From positions 1 to 64,000 of the forward strand of contig JASGFC010000005.1 of assembly GCA_047605865.1 (NCBI GenBank): a stretch of DNA of 64,000 bases. Reading direction: 5' to 3'. This document shows positions 25,334 through 35,382 of this stretch, in pieces. The position numbers and the translations under genes are program-made. Numbering within the stretch: position 1 is the first letter of the stretch; each line of letters begins with the position of its first letter. Under the pieces are notes generated by a model. The model ran no database searches. It was not told where the DNA came from and saw only the letters and a list, made by a program, of their open reading frames with translations. Origin of the DNA: JASGDC01 sp047605865 (GTDB lineage Bacteria > Actinomycetota > Actinomycetes > Actinomycetales > Micrococcaceae).

Positions 25334-28012
25334 ATGAAATCACATGAAATTAAAAAACGCTGGTTAGACTTTTTTGAATCAAAAGGGCATACTATTGTCC
25401 CTTCAGCATCTTTGGTTTCTCAAGATCCCGCGCTCCTCTTTACTGTAGCGGGTATGGTTCCATTCATCCCTTATATGACGGGGCAGAAGAAAGCACCTTT
25501 TAAACGTGCTGCAACCATTCAAAAATGTATTCGTACGCTTGATATTGAAGAAGTTGGAAAGACGGCACGCCACGGAACCTTTTTCCAGATGAATGGTAAC
25601 TTCTCTTTTGGTGATTACTTTAAAGAAGATGCCATTAAATTTGCTTGGGAACTTTTAACAAACTCCGTTGAAGAAGGCGGCTATGGTCTGCCTCCAGAAA
25701 AGCTTTGGGTTACTATCTATGAAAAAGATGAAGAAGCACTTAAGGCCTGGTTAAAACATTCAACCGTCCCTGAAGAACGCATCGAAAAGCTACCTATGGC
25801 TGAAAACTTTTGGTCAACAGGTCAACCTGGACCAGCAGGTCCTTGTTCAGAAATCTTTTATGATCGTGGTGCTGAATACGGTGAAGGTAGCGGGCCAAGT
25901 TCTAATGAAGATCGCTATCTTGAAATCTGGAACTTGGTTTTCATGCAATATCAACGTGGTGAATATAAAGGTCAAGGCGACCCTAAAGATAGTTTCGATC
26001 TTTTAGGTGATTTACCACAGAAAAATATTGATACTGGTCTTGGCTGTGAACGTCTAGCATTTTTACTCCAAGGTGTTGACAACTTCTACGAAATTGATGA
26101 AGTATACCCAGTTCTAGCAAAAGCATCGGAAATTTCTGGTGTTAAATATCAACGCACTGAAGGAAAAGATGTTCTTGATTCTGATGTAAAACTTCGTGTA
26201 GTAGCAGACCACGTCAGGTCAGCACTCATGCTCATTAGTGACGGAGTTAAACCATCAAATGAAGGCCGAGGTTATGTTTTGCGTCGCTTATTACGTCGTG
26301 TTATTCGTTCCATGCGCCTTCTTGGAGTCAATAAACCAGTTTTACCTGAGCTCTTTCCAGTTTCCATGGAAGCTATGAAAGCTTCCTACCCAGAACTTGA
26401 AGAAAACTTTGACAGCATATCAGCAATTGCATATAAAGAAGAAAAAGTTTTCTTACGCACCATTGCCGCAGGAAGCACAATTCTTGATGATGCTTTAACT
26501 CAAGCAAAACAAACCGGCAAACCATTAAGCGCAGAACAAACCTTCACTTTGCACGATACTTATGGCTTCCCTTTGGATTTAACACTTGAAGCGGCGCAAG
26601 ATGCAGGCTTAGATGTTGACCAAGAAGGTTTTAAGCAACTAATGCAAGAGCAAAAAGATCGTGCTCGAAAGGATGCGCAATCTAAAAAAACTGGGCATGC
26701 TGATCTTGGTATCTTTGAAAAAATTAAAGAACGAGGAGAATCTGAGTTCAAAGGCTATCAAACCCTTGATACAGATTCAAATGTTAAAGCTTTGCTGGTC
26801 GATGGTAAAGAAGTTGATGCTGTTGAAGAAGGTCAAAGAGTTCAACTAGTTCTTGATCAAACACCTTTTTATGCTGAGTCAGGTGGACAGGCAGCTGACC
26901 ATGGACTCATCATTGGAGACGGATTAGAACTTGCTGTATCTGATGTACAAAGGCCGGTTAAAGGTCTTATCGTGCACGATGCTGTTGTTAAAAAAGGTGA
27001 GCTAGAAAATGGTAAAACCGTCCACGCTAAAGTTGATCCAGAGTGGCGTCTAGAAGCTAGGCAAGCTCATTCTGGTACCCACATCATCCATGCGGCTCTT
27101 CGTGAAATCCTAGGTCCTGATGCTACTCAGTCTGGTTCATTTAACAAACCAGGATACTTAAGACTAGACTATAAGTGGTCTGATCCTTTGAGTGAAGCAA
27201 CAAAGAGCGAACTTGAAGATGTTTCGAACAAAGCAATTCGTAACGATCTAAAAGTTTGGGACGAATACATGAGCATGCAAGAAGCTGAAGAAAAAGGTGC
27301 CCTAGCCCTCTTTGGCGAAACTTATGATGATACAGTTCGTGTTGTTACCATTGGTGGACCTTGGTCTATTGAACTTTGTGGTGGAACGCACGTAGATCAT
27401 TCATCTCAAGTAGGTTCTCTAGCTATTACTTCTGAAAGTTCCGTTGGTTCTGGCGCCCGCCGTCTTGAAGCTTTCGTGGGCTTGAATGCTTTTCAACATT
27501 TAGCGCAAGAACGTTCAATTTTGCATCAAATCACTCAAATGATGAAAACTAAACCTGAAAATCTTGAGGAAAATATTGCTCAGATGATGGAAAAGCTTAA
27601 AGCTTCTGAAAAAGAACTTGCAAGCTATCGTCAGCAAAATATTGCTCAGCAAGCTAAAAAAGTTGCTCAACAAGCTCAAACAGTTGGAGATTATAAGCTT
27701 GTTTGTTACAACCTTGGTGAAGCTGGTACTGGAAATGCAAGTAGAGATCTTGCTAACAACCTCCGTGATGAACTCGCTAGCGAAGCTGCTGTTATTGCTA
27801 TTACAGCCGTCAATAAAGGACGCCCTTCCATTGTGATTACCACAACAGAGAAAGCACGTGAATCAGGTGCTAAGGCAGGTCAATTAGTGCGCAGTGCAGC
27901 CAGCGAATTAGGTGGTAAAGGTGGTGGCCGCGATGATATGGCGCAAGGCGGCGGTACAGATGTCAATGCAATTGATACAGCTTTTCAAACTATCAAAGAA
28001 AATTTACGTTAA
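25334..28012 (+). CDS. alaS: Alanine--tRNA ligase
   Basis: 892 residues, class II aminoacyl-tRNA synthetase that charges tRNA-Ala and edits mischarged Ser and Gly. The catalytic domain (about 1-350) includes NSFGDYFKEDA-like FSFGDYFKEDAIKFAW and RVVADHVRSALMLISDG. The editing domain has the zinc motifs QAHSGTHIIHAAL (about residues 577-589) and LCGGTHVDH (about 680-688), followed by the C-Ala domain ending in GGKGGGRDDMAQGGG. The ribosome-binding site is aaagga. ruvX follows after 3 bp, so alaS-ruvX-mltG-aroE form one operon. Confidence 0.96.
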   Translation: MKSHEIKKRWLDFFESKGHTIVPSASLVSQDPALLFTVAGMVPFIPYMTGQKKAPFKRAATIQKCIRTLDIEEVGKTARHGTFFQMNGNFSFGDYFKEDAIKFAWELLTNSVEEGGYGLPPEKLWVTIYEKDEEALKAWLKHSTVPEERIEKLPMAENFWSTGQPGPAGPCSEIFYDRGAEYGEGSGPSSNEDRYLEIWNLVFMQYQRGEYKGQGDPKDSFDLLGDLPQKNIDTGLGCERLAFLLQGVDNFYEIDEVYPVLAKASEISGVKYQRTEGKDVLDSDVKLRVVADHVRSALMLISDGVKPSNEGRGYVLRRLLRRVIRSMRLLGVNKPVLPELFPVSMEAMKASYPELEENFDSISAIAYKEEKVFLRTIAAGSTILDDALTQAKQTGKPLSAEQTFTLHDTYGFPLDLTLEAAQDAGLDVDQEGFKQLMQEQKDRARKDAQSKKTGHADLGIFEKIKERGESEFKGYQTLDTDSNVKALLVDGKEVDAVEEGQRVQLVLDQTPFYAESGGQAADHGLIIGDGLELAVSDVQRPVKGLIVHDAVVKKGELENGKTVHAKVDPEWRLEARQAHSGTHIIHAALREILGPDATQSGSFNKPGYLRLDYKWSDPLSEATKSELEDVSNKAIRNDLKVWDEYMSMQEAEEKGALALFGETYDDTVRVVTIGGPWSIELCGGTHVDHSSQVGSLAITSESSVGSGARRLEAFVGLNAFQHLAQERSILHQITQMMKTKPENLEENIAQMMEKLKASEKELASYRQQNIAQQAKKVAQQAQTVGDYKLVCYNLGEAGTGNASRDLANNLRDELASEAAVIAITAVNKGRPSIVITTTEKARESGAKAGQLVRSAASELGGKGGGRDDMAQGGGTDVNAIDTAFQTIKENLR

Positions 28013-28015
28013 TTT

Positions 28016-28504
28016 ATGCGTATCGGTGTAAGGCTTGCTGTTGATGTAGGACAAGTAAGGGTAGGAGTAGCCAAATCTGATGCCATGGGTATTTTGGCTT
28101 CACCTGTCAAAACTCTTCTCCGTGATGAGCTTGAAAATACTGACATTCACGAACTTGTTGACATTGCTGAAGAACTACAAGCAATAGAGATTATCTTTGG
28201 TTTTCCAAAGTTATTGTCAGGAAAAGAAGGTAATTCTGCGAAATTTTCACAAGAATATGCTACATTAGTAGCTTGTAAGCTTCCCCAAGTTTCTGTCCGA
28301 CTAGTAGATGAAAGGTTAAGCACTGTAAGAGCACATGAAACTTTGCGTGAAAATGGTATTAAAACCATTAAACACCGTAAAGTTATAGATCAAGTAGCCG
28401 CAGTAGATATCCTTCAACATGCACTCGATATGGAAAGAAACACAGCCAAACTACCTGGCAAAGAAGTACAGTGTAGGGAAAGTAACAAGGAGCAAACTTC
28501 ATGA
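28016..28504 (+). CDS. ruvX: Putative pre-16S rRNA nuclease / Holliday junction resolvase-like RuvX (YqgF)
   Basis: 162 residues, RNase H-like fold. The first acidic motif is LAVDVGQVRVGVAKSD (about residues 8-23), the middle one VRLVDERLSTVRAHE (about 94-108) and the last IDQVAAVDILQHAL (about 124-137). In E. coli the YqgF protein trims the 5' end of 16S rRNA; a junction-resolving role has been reported for others. Placed between alaS and mltG as in most actinobacteria, with an ATGA overlap to mltG. Confidence 0.88.
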   Translation: MRIGVRLAVDVGQVRVGVAKSDAMGILASPVKTLLRDELENTDIHELVDIAEELQAIEIIFGFPKLLSGKEGNSAKFSQEYATLVACKLPQVSVRLVDERLSTVRAHETLRENGIKTIKHRKVIDQVAAVDILQHALDMERNTAKLPGKEVQCRESNKEQTS

Positions 28505-30195
28505 CAACAAATGATGGTTTGAATAATCAGAATAGCTCAGAGGATGCACGTTTTAATCAACTGCTCTTCAATCAAAAAGCTGCCGGAACATCAAAAGTAC
28601 CGGCTCCAACATCTGGTTATATTGAAGAAGTTGTCATTGATGAATCAGGTAATCCACTTAAGATTTATTCCAAAGATGGCATAAACTTTGTTGATGCTCA
28701 AGGTCATGCAGTTGATTTTGCTGACGAAGTACAACAAACACAAGTCAGCCAACAGCCTCGCACCTCTCCATCAAGGCGCTCTCAAGCACCTCAAAATCCT
28801 GCTAAACCACGTCGCTCAACACAAAAAGCACCTCAAAATCCTGCCGCCCAAGGAAAGACTTTACAACAAGAAACTCCAAACAACGTTGTTTATGAACGAG
28901 TCACCTCAAAAACTGAACATGATATACACGCTCCAACTAGAGCATTGCCTAAAGTAAATCTTGTTAATTCTGCTGGACAAACTACCCAGACCCAGACACA
29001 AGCCAATGCTGAAAATCATCTTGATACTGATACATTAACTGCAGATCGCGATGACGAATTCACTTTAGATGAGACTCCTTTTAAAGAAGTAATTGCAACT
29101 AATCCTAAAGTACATTCTCGTAAGTTCTTGTACGCTGGCATTGGTATTTTAGTAGCAGCTATTTCTGGCTTGTTATGGATTTTCTTGCCACACTTTTTCA
29201 AACAAGATCCTTACTACGCAGAATATCCTGGCCCAGGTTCTGGAACAGTAAGTATTACCGTCCAAAAAGGTGCAACTGGTAACGATATCGCAAATGCACT
29301 TGTTCAAAATGGTGTCATTAAAGCTCAAGGAAATTTCTTGAATGAATACGCTGCAGATAAAAACTCTGCAAGTATCAACCCAGGCGAGTATGACTTTAAA
29401 AAGGGCATGAAATCATCTGATGCCCTTGCTGTCTTAACAGATCCTATCAAGAATGCTGAAAATAGCGTATCAATCGCTATTAACTCTGGTTACACTCAAA
29501 GTGATGTCTTTGATGCCCTCGTTAAAGGTATGAATTACAATAAGTCAGATTTGGAAGAATTAGCCAAAAAACCTACAGACTTCGGTCTTCCATCTCAAGC
29601 TCCAAACCTTGAAGGTTACCTTGCGCCACATCTTTACGTCTTTGATAAAGATACTAAGCCTAAGGATGCAATCCAACAGATGGTAGATCGTCAGAAACAG
29701 ATTTTGACTGAAGCTGGTGTTACTGACGCAAACCAACAATTTAAGACACTCATCATGGCATCACTTGCACAAAAAGAAGGTACCAAAGATGATTACGCTA
29801 AGATTGTTGGTATCCTTAACAATCGTCTCAAGCCTGACAACACCGAATCTTACGGTGCATTGCAACTAGACTCAACTGTTGGTTATGGTCTTGGCCAGAT
29901 TAACATCTCTACAACAGATGAACAGCGCGCCGATGCTTCTAACAAGTACAACACTTATGCAAACAAAGGCTTGCCGATTGGTCCTATTGATAGCCCTTCT
30001 CCAGATGCTATCAACGCGGCAATCCATCCTGAACAAACAGATTACTACTACTGGGTTACTGTAAACCCTGACACTGGTGAAACTAAATTCGCAAAGACTC
30101 TTGAAGAGCATAACCAGTATGTAGAAGAGTTCAACCAGTGGTGTACTGCTAACGCTGACAAGTGTCAACCAGCAGATACAACATCAAGTAACTAA
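28501..30195 (+). CDS. mltG: Endolytic murein transglycosylase MltG
   Basis: 564 residues. It cuts nascent glycan strands at the membrane and is thought to end their polymerisation. About 200 cytoplasmic residues rich in Gln, Pro and Ser come first, then one membrane helix (about 205-227), then an extracellular YceG domain with a LysM-like part (about 245-300). The catalytic Glu is in MASLAQKEGTKDDYAK (about residues 419-434), followed by GILNNRLKPDN and GALQLDSTVGYG. The long disordered cytoplasmic region is typical of actinobacterial members. It overlaps ruvX by 4 bp and ends 11 bp before aroE. Confidence 0.92.
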   Translation: MTTNDGLNNQNSSEDARFNQLLFNQKAAGTSKVPAPTSGYIEEVVIDESGNPLKIYSKDGINFVDAQGHAVDFADEVQQTQVSQQPRTSPSRRSQAPQNPAKPRRSTQKAPQNPAAQGKTLQQETPNNVVYERVTSKTEHDIHAPTRALPKVNLVNSAGQTTQTQTQANAENHLDTDTLTADRDDEFTLDETPFKEVIATNPKVHSRKFLYAGIGILVAAISGLLWIFLPHFFKQDPYYAEYPGPGSGTVSITVQKGATGNDIANALVQNGVIKAQGNFLNEYAADKNSASINPGEYDFKKGMKSSDALAVLTDPIKNAENSVSIAINSGYTQSDVFDALVKGMNYNKSDLEELAKKPTDFGLPSQAPNLEGYLAPHLYVFDKDTKPKDAIQQMVDRQKQILTEAGVTDANQQFKTLIMASLAQKEGTKDDYAKIVGILNNRLKPDNTESYGALQLDSTVGYGLGQINISTTDEQRADASNKYNTYANKGLPIGPIDSPSPDAINAAIHPEQTDYYYWVTVNPDTGETKFAKTLEEHNQYVEEFNQWCTANADKCQPADTTSSN

Positions 30196-30206
30196 CGGAG
30201 AGATTC

Positions 30207-31013
30207 ATGCTAAACGCGGCGATAGTTGGTGATCCTATTGATCATTCACTATCGCCGTCTTTACATATGGCAGCCTATGAGTATCTAGGTGTTGAAGCTA
30301 AATACCAAAAATTCGTTGTCCACGAAGGTGAACTAACCGAGTTCCTTGAAAAACACCCTGAACTCAATGCTTTATCCGTAACAATGCCAAATAAGTTTGA
30401 TGCTTACCAAGTAGCAAACACTCGAGATGATTTCTCTACAAAAACGAAAGCAAGTAATACACTTGTCATTTCTCAAACCATAAAAGCCTACAATACTGAT
30501 GTTTATGGCATTCTTGAAAGTTTAAAGTCAGTTTTGAGTGCTTCATTGTGGCGGCGCCAAAAAACAGTTGCCATACTAGGTGCCGGAGCTACAGCTCTCT
30601 CAGCACTCTGTGCTGCAGATCAACTGGGATATAACTTCGTGACAGTTTATTTAAGAGATTTCCGAAAAGCAACAAACTTTATGGTGCTAGCTCGCCGACT
30701 AGGCATCAAAGTAGATTTAAAAACACTTGGTGAAACAATAACAGAAGATATTGTTATTTCTACACTGCCTGGTTCAGCTATTAAACATTATTTATCTTCA
30801 ATAAAACCACAACGACATCGAGTATTTTTAGATGTTAACTACAATCCTTGGCCCACTCCACTTGCTCAATTAGCTGAAAAACAAGATGCACCTCTAGTAT
30901 CTGGACTTGAAATGTTACTACATCAAGCAGTTCAACAAGTTGGACTCTTTACTGGCCTACAATTTGATAAAGATAAAGTATTAGAAGTAATGCGCCAAAG
31001 TGTGCGAAAATAA
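30207..31013 (+). CDS. aroE: Shikimate dehydrogenase
   Basis: 268 residues. It reduces 3-dehydroshikimate to shikimate with NADPH. The N-terminal substrate domain has VGDPIDHSLSPSLHMAAYE (about residues 6-24) and the catalytic Lys in SVTMPNKFDAY (about 57-67); KAYNTDVYGI follows. The nucleotide-binding loop reads LGAGATALSAL (about 126-136) rather than the usual GAGGA. The C-terminal block is ELLLHQA-like EMLLHQAVQQVGLFTG. It heads the run aroE-aroC-aroKB-aroQ. Confidence 0.92.
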   Translation: MLNAAIVGDPIDHSLSPSLHMAAYEYLGVEAKYQKFVVHEGELTEFLEKHPELNALSVTMPNKFDAYQVANTRDDFSTKTKASNTLVISQTIKAYNTDVYGILESLKSVLSASLWRRQKTVAILGAGATALSALCAADQLGYNFVTVYLRDFRKATNFMVLARRLGIKVDLKTLGETITEDIVISTLPGSAIKHYLSSIKPQRHRVFLDVNYNPWPTPLAQLAEKQDAPLVSGLEMLLHQAVQQVGLFTGLQFDKDKVLEVMRQSVRK

Positions 31014-31018
31014 ATAGT

Positions 31019-32215
31019 ATGTTGAGATGGATGACCGCCGGCGAATCACACGGTCAATCTTTAGTAGGTATTCTTGAAGGGATTCCTGCTGGGGTGAAGG
31101 TGTGTAGCCAAGATATTAGTAACGCTTTAGCTCGCAGACGCCTTGGTTATGGGCGTGGTGCTCGTATGAAATTTGAGGCAGACAAACTGCATTTTTCTGG
31201 TGGCGTACGCCACGGATTAACCATGGGTAGCCCTATCGCCATTATCATTGAAAACACAGAGTGGCCAAAGTGGAAAAAAGTCATGTCCGCTGATCCAATA
31301 GATCAGTCTGAAATTGAGGGCAAAGCACGCAATGCTCCTTTGACTCGTCCTCGACCTGGGCATGCTGATCTTACTGGAATGCAAAAATATGGTTTTGATG
31401 AAGCAAGAAATGTTTTAGAACGTGCCAGCGCACGTGAAACTGCTACTAGAGTTGCCCTTGGTGAAGTTGCTGCTCTTTTCCTTGCTGAACTTGGTATTCA
31501 AACCGTTGCACATACAGTTTCAATTGCTGAAATTTTTAATGATTCTGATATGCTACCTGAAGCAAAAGACCAAGAGGCCCTTGATCAAGACCCTTTACGC
31601 TGTTTTAATCAAGAAATAAGCAAAAAAATGGTTCAACGGATTGATCAAGCACACAAAGAAGGGCAAACACTCGGTGGGGTAGTAGAAGTATTGGTTTATG
31701 GATTACCCCCTGGACTTGGTAGCTATTCACAGTGGGATACTCGCTTAGAATCTCGTTTGAGTGCAGCTCTTATGGGAATTCAAGCTATTAAAGCTGTTGA
31801 AATTGGAGACGGATTCACAACTGCCACTAGAAATGGTGGCATGGCTCATGATGAAATAACTCACGATGCACAAAATACTATAGTACGTGCAACGGATCGT
31901 GCTGGTGGTATTGAAGGTGGCATGAGTAACGGTGAAATTTTAAGAATAAGGGCAGCAATGAAACCTATTGCTACTGTGCCAAAAGCCTTAAAAACCATTG
32001 ATACGGAAACTGGTGAAGCAACTAAAGCACACCATCAACGTTCAGATGTTTGTGCAGTTCCTGCAGCGGGCGTTGTAGCCCAAGCAATGGTCAATCTTGC
32101 TATTGCAGATGCAGTCTTAGAAAAATTTGGTGGAGATAATGTTGCCGAAACACAACGAAACCTCAATTCATATCGTGAAAATATTCCTGAAAATCTAAGA
32201 ACAAGGGGAGTATAG
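31019..32215 (+). CDS. aroC: Chorismate synthase
   Basis: 398 residues. It forms chorismate from 5-enolpyruvylshikimate 3-phosphate using reduced FMN. Signature blocks: the N-terminal TAGESHGQSLVGILEGIPAG (about residues 7-26), RRLGYGRGARMKFE, RPRPGHADLTGMQKYG (about 120-135), ASARETATRVA, and RAGGIEGGMSNGE (about 298-310). Its stop shares one base with the GTG of aroK-aroB. Chorismate feeds trpE, encoded about 20 kb upstream. Confidence 0.95.
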   Translation: MLRWMTAGESHGQSLVGILEGIPAGVKVCSQDISNALARRRLGYGRGARMKFEADKLHFSGGVRHGLTMGSPIAIIIENTEWPKWKKVMSADPIDQSEIEGKARNAPLTRPRPGHADLTGMQKYGFDEARNVLERASARETATRVALGEVAALFLAELGIQTVAHTVSIAEIFNDSDMLPEAKDQEALDQDPLRCFNQEISKKMVQRIDQAHKEGQTLGGVVEVLVYGLPPGLGSYSQWDTRLESRLSAALMGIQAIKAVEIGDGFTTATRNGGMAHDEITHDAQNTIVRATDRAGGIEGGMSNGEILRIRAAMKPIATVPKALKTIDTETGEATKAHHQRSDVCAVPAAGVVAQAMVNLAIADAVLEKFGGDNVAETQRNLNSYRENIPENLRTRGV

Positions 32216-33855
32216 TGCCAAAACCTCTTGTAATTTTCGTTGGTCCGCCTGGGGCTGGAAAATCCTCAATTGCACGTGCATTAGCCAAAATGAATGGTGT
32301 AGGGTGGCGAGATTCAGACCAAGTCCTTGTGGAACGTTTTGGTGATATTAGTGATATTTTTGAAAATTACGGTCAAGAATATTTTCGTAACCTTGAAGAG
32401 CAGGTCATCAAAGATTTAGTTGAAAACTATACAGGAATCATTGCACTCGGTGGCGGAGCTGTGCTTCGAGAAAATACTCGCAAACTCCTTAAAGATCATG
32501 AAGTAGTTTTCCTTGACGTTGATGAAAATGAAGCAATTGAACGCGTGACTCGAACAAATTCTCGTCCTTTATTAGCTCAAAACCCTTCTGAAACTTGGAA
32601 AAGAATTTCTCAGGAACGCAGACCATACTACGAAGAAGTTGCTAAATATACTATAGGAACTTCTGGACTCTCTGTTCCTAAAGTTGCTGATTTAGTTAAA
32701 AATAAGATTAACAGTAGCTACCTTGGTGCAAAAAATACTATTCCTGCTGGTCTCATCAAAGCTACGCTAAGCCCCAAAACAAAAGCAAAAACTGAAGAAA
32801 AGACTATTGAAGTAGATGGCTATAGCGTTATTGTTGGGCATCATCTCACAGAGAAACTTTCTGAATGTCTTGGACAAAACGTCAATAAAGTCCTTATTAT
32901 TCATCCTGGCACCATGCGTGAACAAGGTGACAAAGTCCGCGAGCACTTGATTAAAGATGGATATGAAGCACTCATCGTAGAAATTCCTGACGCTGAAGAA
33001 GCAAAGAATGTCCAAGTGGCTGCTTTCTGTTGGGAAGTACTTGGAAAATCCGATTTTACTCGCAGTGACGCCATTATCTCTCTTGGTGGTGGGGCAACAA
33101 CTGACCTAGCAGGCTTTGTTGCAGCAACATGGTTGCGTGGCATTAAACTCATTCATATGCCCACAACAGTATTGGCTATGGTAGATGCTGCAGTAGGTGG
33201 AAAAACAGCGATTAACACTACTGAAGGTAAAAACTTAGTAGGTTCTTTCTATAAGCCTGCTGCTGTTCTTGCCGACTTAGATTATTTAAAAACCTTGCCT
33301 CAAAATGAGTTGCGCACAGGTCTTGCAGAATCAATCAAATGTGGTTTTATTTCAGATGAAAAGATTCTTGAACTCTTTGAAGAAACACAAGGTAAACTAA
33401 GCATTGATTCAGCGGAACTCTTTGAAATCATTTGTCGTTCCATTCAGGTTAAAGCTGATATTGTTCGTGATGATTTCACCGAGCAAGGTAATCGAGAATA
33501 TTTAAACTATGGTCATACACTTGGTCATGCTATTGAACATGCAGAACGCTATCGTTTCCGTCATGGGGCAGCAATTTCTATTGGCATGGTTTTTGCTGCA
33601 GAATTAGGTGGAATCTTAGGTAAAACCGATGAGAAACTTATACAACGTCATCGTGACATTCTTGGCATGATGGAGTTACCCACAAGCTATCCAGCATCAA
33701 GGTGGGAAACATTATTGAGCACAATGCGAAGAGATAAAAAAGCTCGAGGCTCCATGCTACGTTTTGTGGTATTACAAGGACAAGGTAAACCAACCGTTGT
33801 TGAAGTACCAGATCCATCGCTACTTTTTGCAAGTTATCAGGAGATTGCTTCATGA
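32215..33855 (+). CDS. aroKB: Bifunctional shikimate kinase / 3-dehydroquinate synthase
   Basis: 546 residues. Residues about 1-165 form shikimate kinase, with the P-loop VGPPGAGKSSIARA (about 10-23), the shikimate-binding WRDSDQVLVERFG, and ALGGGAVLRE. Residues about 198-546 form 3-dehydroquinate synthase, with SLGGGATTDLAGFVAATWLRG (about 285-305), PTTVLAMVDAAVGGKTAIN (about 311-329) and NYGHTLGHAIEH, the last two supplying NAD and zinc contacts. The two steps are not consecutive in the pathway. Fusion occurs in some actinobacteria, including bifidobacteria. GTG start overlapping the aroC stop. Confidence 0.94.
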   Translation: MPKPLVIFVGPPGAGKSSIARALAKMNGVGWRDSDQVLVERFGDISDIFENYGQEYFRNLEEQVIKDLVENYTGIIALGGGAVLRENTRKLLKDHEVVFLDVDENEAIERVTRTNSRPLLAQNPSETWKRISQERRPYYEEVAKYTIGTSGLSVPKVADLVKNKINSSYLGAKNTIPAGLIKATLSPKTKAKTEEKTIEVDGYSVIVGHHLTEKLSECLGQNVNKVLIIHPGTMREQGDKVREHLIKDGYEALIVEIPDAEEAKNVQVAAFCWEVLGKSDFTRSDAIISLGGGATTDLAGFVAATWLRGIKLIHMPTTVLAMVDAAVGGKTAINTTEGKNLVGSFYKPAAVLADLDYLKTLPQNELRTGLAESIKCGFISDEKILELFEETQGKLSIDSAELFEIICRSIQVKADIVRDDFTEQGNREYLNYGHTLGHAIEHAERYRFRHGAAISIGMVFAAELGGILGKTDEKLIQRHRDILGMMELPTSYPASRWETLLSTMRRDKKARGSMLRFVVLQGQGKPTVVEVPDPSLLFASYQEIAS

Positions 33856-34277
33856 ATATCATGATCCTCAACGGCCCAAATCTTAACAAGCTTGGGACTC
33901 GTGAACCATCAATTTACGGTAGCGAAACACTCGAAGATATTAAAACTGAGCTTGAAAAAGAAAATGGCAAGCTCGATTTTAGACAGACAAACTCCGAAGC
34001 ACAAATGATTGACTGGGTTCATGAAGCACTTGATAGTAATTCACATATCATAATGAACCCAGCAGCTTTCACACATTACTCCTATGCTTTAGCGGATGCT
34101 TGTGCCATGTTGAAAGATAAAAATTTAAAACTCATTGAAATACATCTTTCAAACCCTCATGCTAGAGAAGATTTCCGCCGGAATAGTGTCATCTCTCCTG
34201 TTGCAACTGGCACGATAGCTGGCTTCGGCAAAGATTCATACCGCCTTGCCTTAAATCTTTTGCACAATAAGCTCTAG
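33852..34277 (+). CDS. aroQ: Type II 3-dehydroquinate dehydratase
   Basis: 141 residues. It dehydrates 3-dehydroquinate to 3-dehydroshikimate. Blocks: LNGPNLNKLGTREPSIYG (about residues 6-23, with the catalytic Tyr), RQTNSEAQMIDWVHEA (about 44-59), IIMNPAAFTHYSYAL (about 66-80, catalytic His) and EIHLSNPHAREDFRRNS (about 97-113). It overlaps aroKB by 4 bp (ATGA) and closes the shikimate run. Confidence 0.95.
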   Translation: MNIMILNGPNLNKLGTREPSIYGSETLEDIKTELEKENGKLDFRQTNSEAQMIDWVHEALDSNSHIIMNPAAFTHYSYALADACAMLKDKNLKLIEIHLSNPHAREDFRRNSVISPVATGTIAGFGKDSYRLALNLLHNKL

Positions 34278-34349
34278 AATAATATCGTTAAGCGTGACAC
34301 AACTCTTACCATGAACTCATTTCAATTTAAGTATTACCTCTACTTTCAG

Positions 34350-34355
34350 TACAAT
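34350..34355 (+). promoter_or_regulatory. -10 box of the efp promoter
   Basis: TACAAT 36 nt before the efp start, with a weak -35 (ttaagt) 17 bp upstream. Confidence 0.45.
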
Positions 34356-34391
34356 TAAAGAGAATGTGAAACCTACTAGAGAGAGATTTTC

Positions 34392-34955
34392 GTGGCATCT
34401 TCTAACGATATTAAAAACGGATCCGTACTAAACCTTGATGGACAGCTATGGAGTGTTGTTGAATTCCAGCACGTTAAACCTGGTAAAGGTGGTGCTTTCG
34501 TGCGTACCAAAATTAAAAATGTACTCTCTGGGAAAGTTGTCGATAAAACTTTCAATGCTGGTGCAAAAGTAGACTTTGCTACCGTTGACCGTCGTAATTT
34601 CACTTATCTTTATAAAGATGGAGATGATTACATCTTCATGGACACAAAGACCTACGACCAAATCACTCTCCCAGCTGCAACAGTAGGCGATGCAGCCAAC
34701 TTCATGCTTGAAAACCAAGATGTTCAAATTGGGCTCCATGGAGATGACCCACTCTACGTTGAACTTCCAGCAAATGTAAATCTTGAAATTACTCACACAG
34801 AACCAGGTCTGCAAGGTGATCGCTCAAGTGGTGGAACCAAACCAGCAACCGTTGAAACTGGTTACCAAATTCAGGTTCCACTCTTCATCAATCAAGGTGA
34901 GAAAGTTCGTGTAGACACTCGTACTGGTGATTACTTAGGCCGCGTCAAAGAATAG
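34392..34955 (+). CDS. efp: Elongation factor P
   Basis: 187 residues, three beta-barrel domains. It enters the ribosomal E site and relieves stalling at polyproline. The loop that carries the functional lysine in domain I is HVKPGKGGAFVRTK (about residues 26-39). The C-terminal domain has the signature VETGYQIQVPLFINQGEKVRVDTRTG near 155-180, in which the GYQIQVPLFI run is clear. GTG start with agagagag upstream. It shares one base with the start of nusB. Confidence 0.95.
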   Translation: MASSNDIKNGSVLNLDGQLWSVVEFQHVKPGKGGAFVRTKIKNVLSGKVVDKTFNAGAKVDFATVDRRNFTYLYKDGDDYIFMDTKTYDQITLPAATVGDAANFMLENQDVQIGLHGDDPLYVELPANVNLEITHTEPGLQGDRSSGGTKPATVETGYQIQVPLFINQGEKVRVDTRTGDYLGRVKE

Positions 34956-35368
34956 TGAAGACTCGTACTAAAGCCAGAACTAAAGCTTTTGAGCTACTTT
35001 TTGAGGCACAACTACGTGATGAAAACGCTCAAGAGCTCTATGAGCAACGACTCAAAACCCGTGACACTAAAAGTACACCTCCTAATCCTTACATTTACGA
35101 TGTTGTCTCTGGAGTATCGCAACATCAAGACGAATTAGATGAAACTATCGCATCAACAGCAGAAGCTTGGACTCTTAAACGCATGCCAACTGTTGATTTA
35201 ACAATCTTACGGATTGGCACTTGGGAGCTACTTTACAATGAAGAAGTACCAGAGAAAGCTGTGTTGAGTGAAGCTGTGAACCTTGCTCGCGAGTTTTCTG
35301 GAGACAAAGCTCCAAAATTTATCAATGGTGTTCTTGGCAGAATTGCTAAAATGAAGGAAACTCTCTAG
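34955..35368 (+). CDS. nusB: Transcription antitermination factor NusB
   Basis: 137 residues, all-helical. It joins NusE/S10 on boxA RNA to prevent early termination, mainly in rRNA operons. Blocks: TRTKARTKAFELLFEAQLRD at the N-terminus, and the C-terminal TVDLTILRIGTWELLY (about residues 89-104), VPEKAVLSEAVNLAREFSGDKAPKFINGVLG (about 107-137 region). The GTG start overlaps the efp stop by one base; efp-nusB is the standard actinobacterial order. Confidence 0.93.
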   Translation: MKTRTKARTKAFELLFEAQLRDENAQELYEQRLKTRDTKSTPPNPYIYDVVSGVSQHQDELDETIASTAEAWTLKRMPTVDLTILRIGTWELLYNEEVPEKAVLSEAVNLAREFSGDKAPKFINGVLGRIAKMKETL

Positions 35369-35382
35369 GGCAAGGAATTATT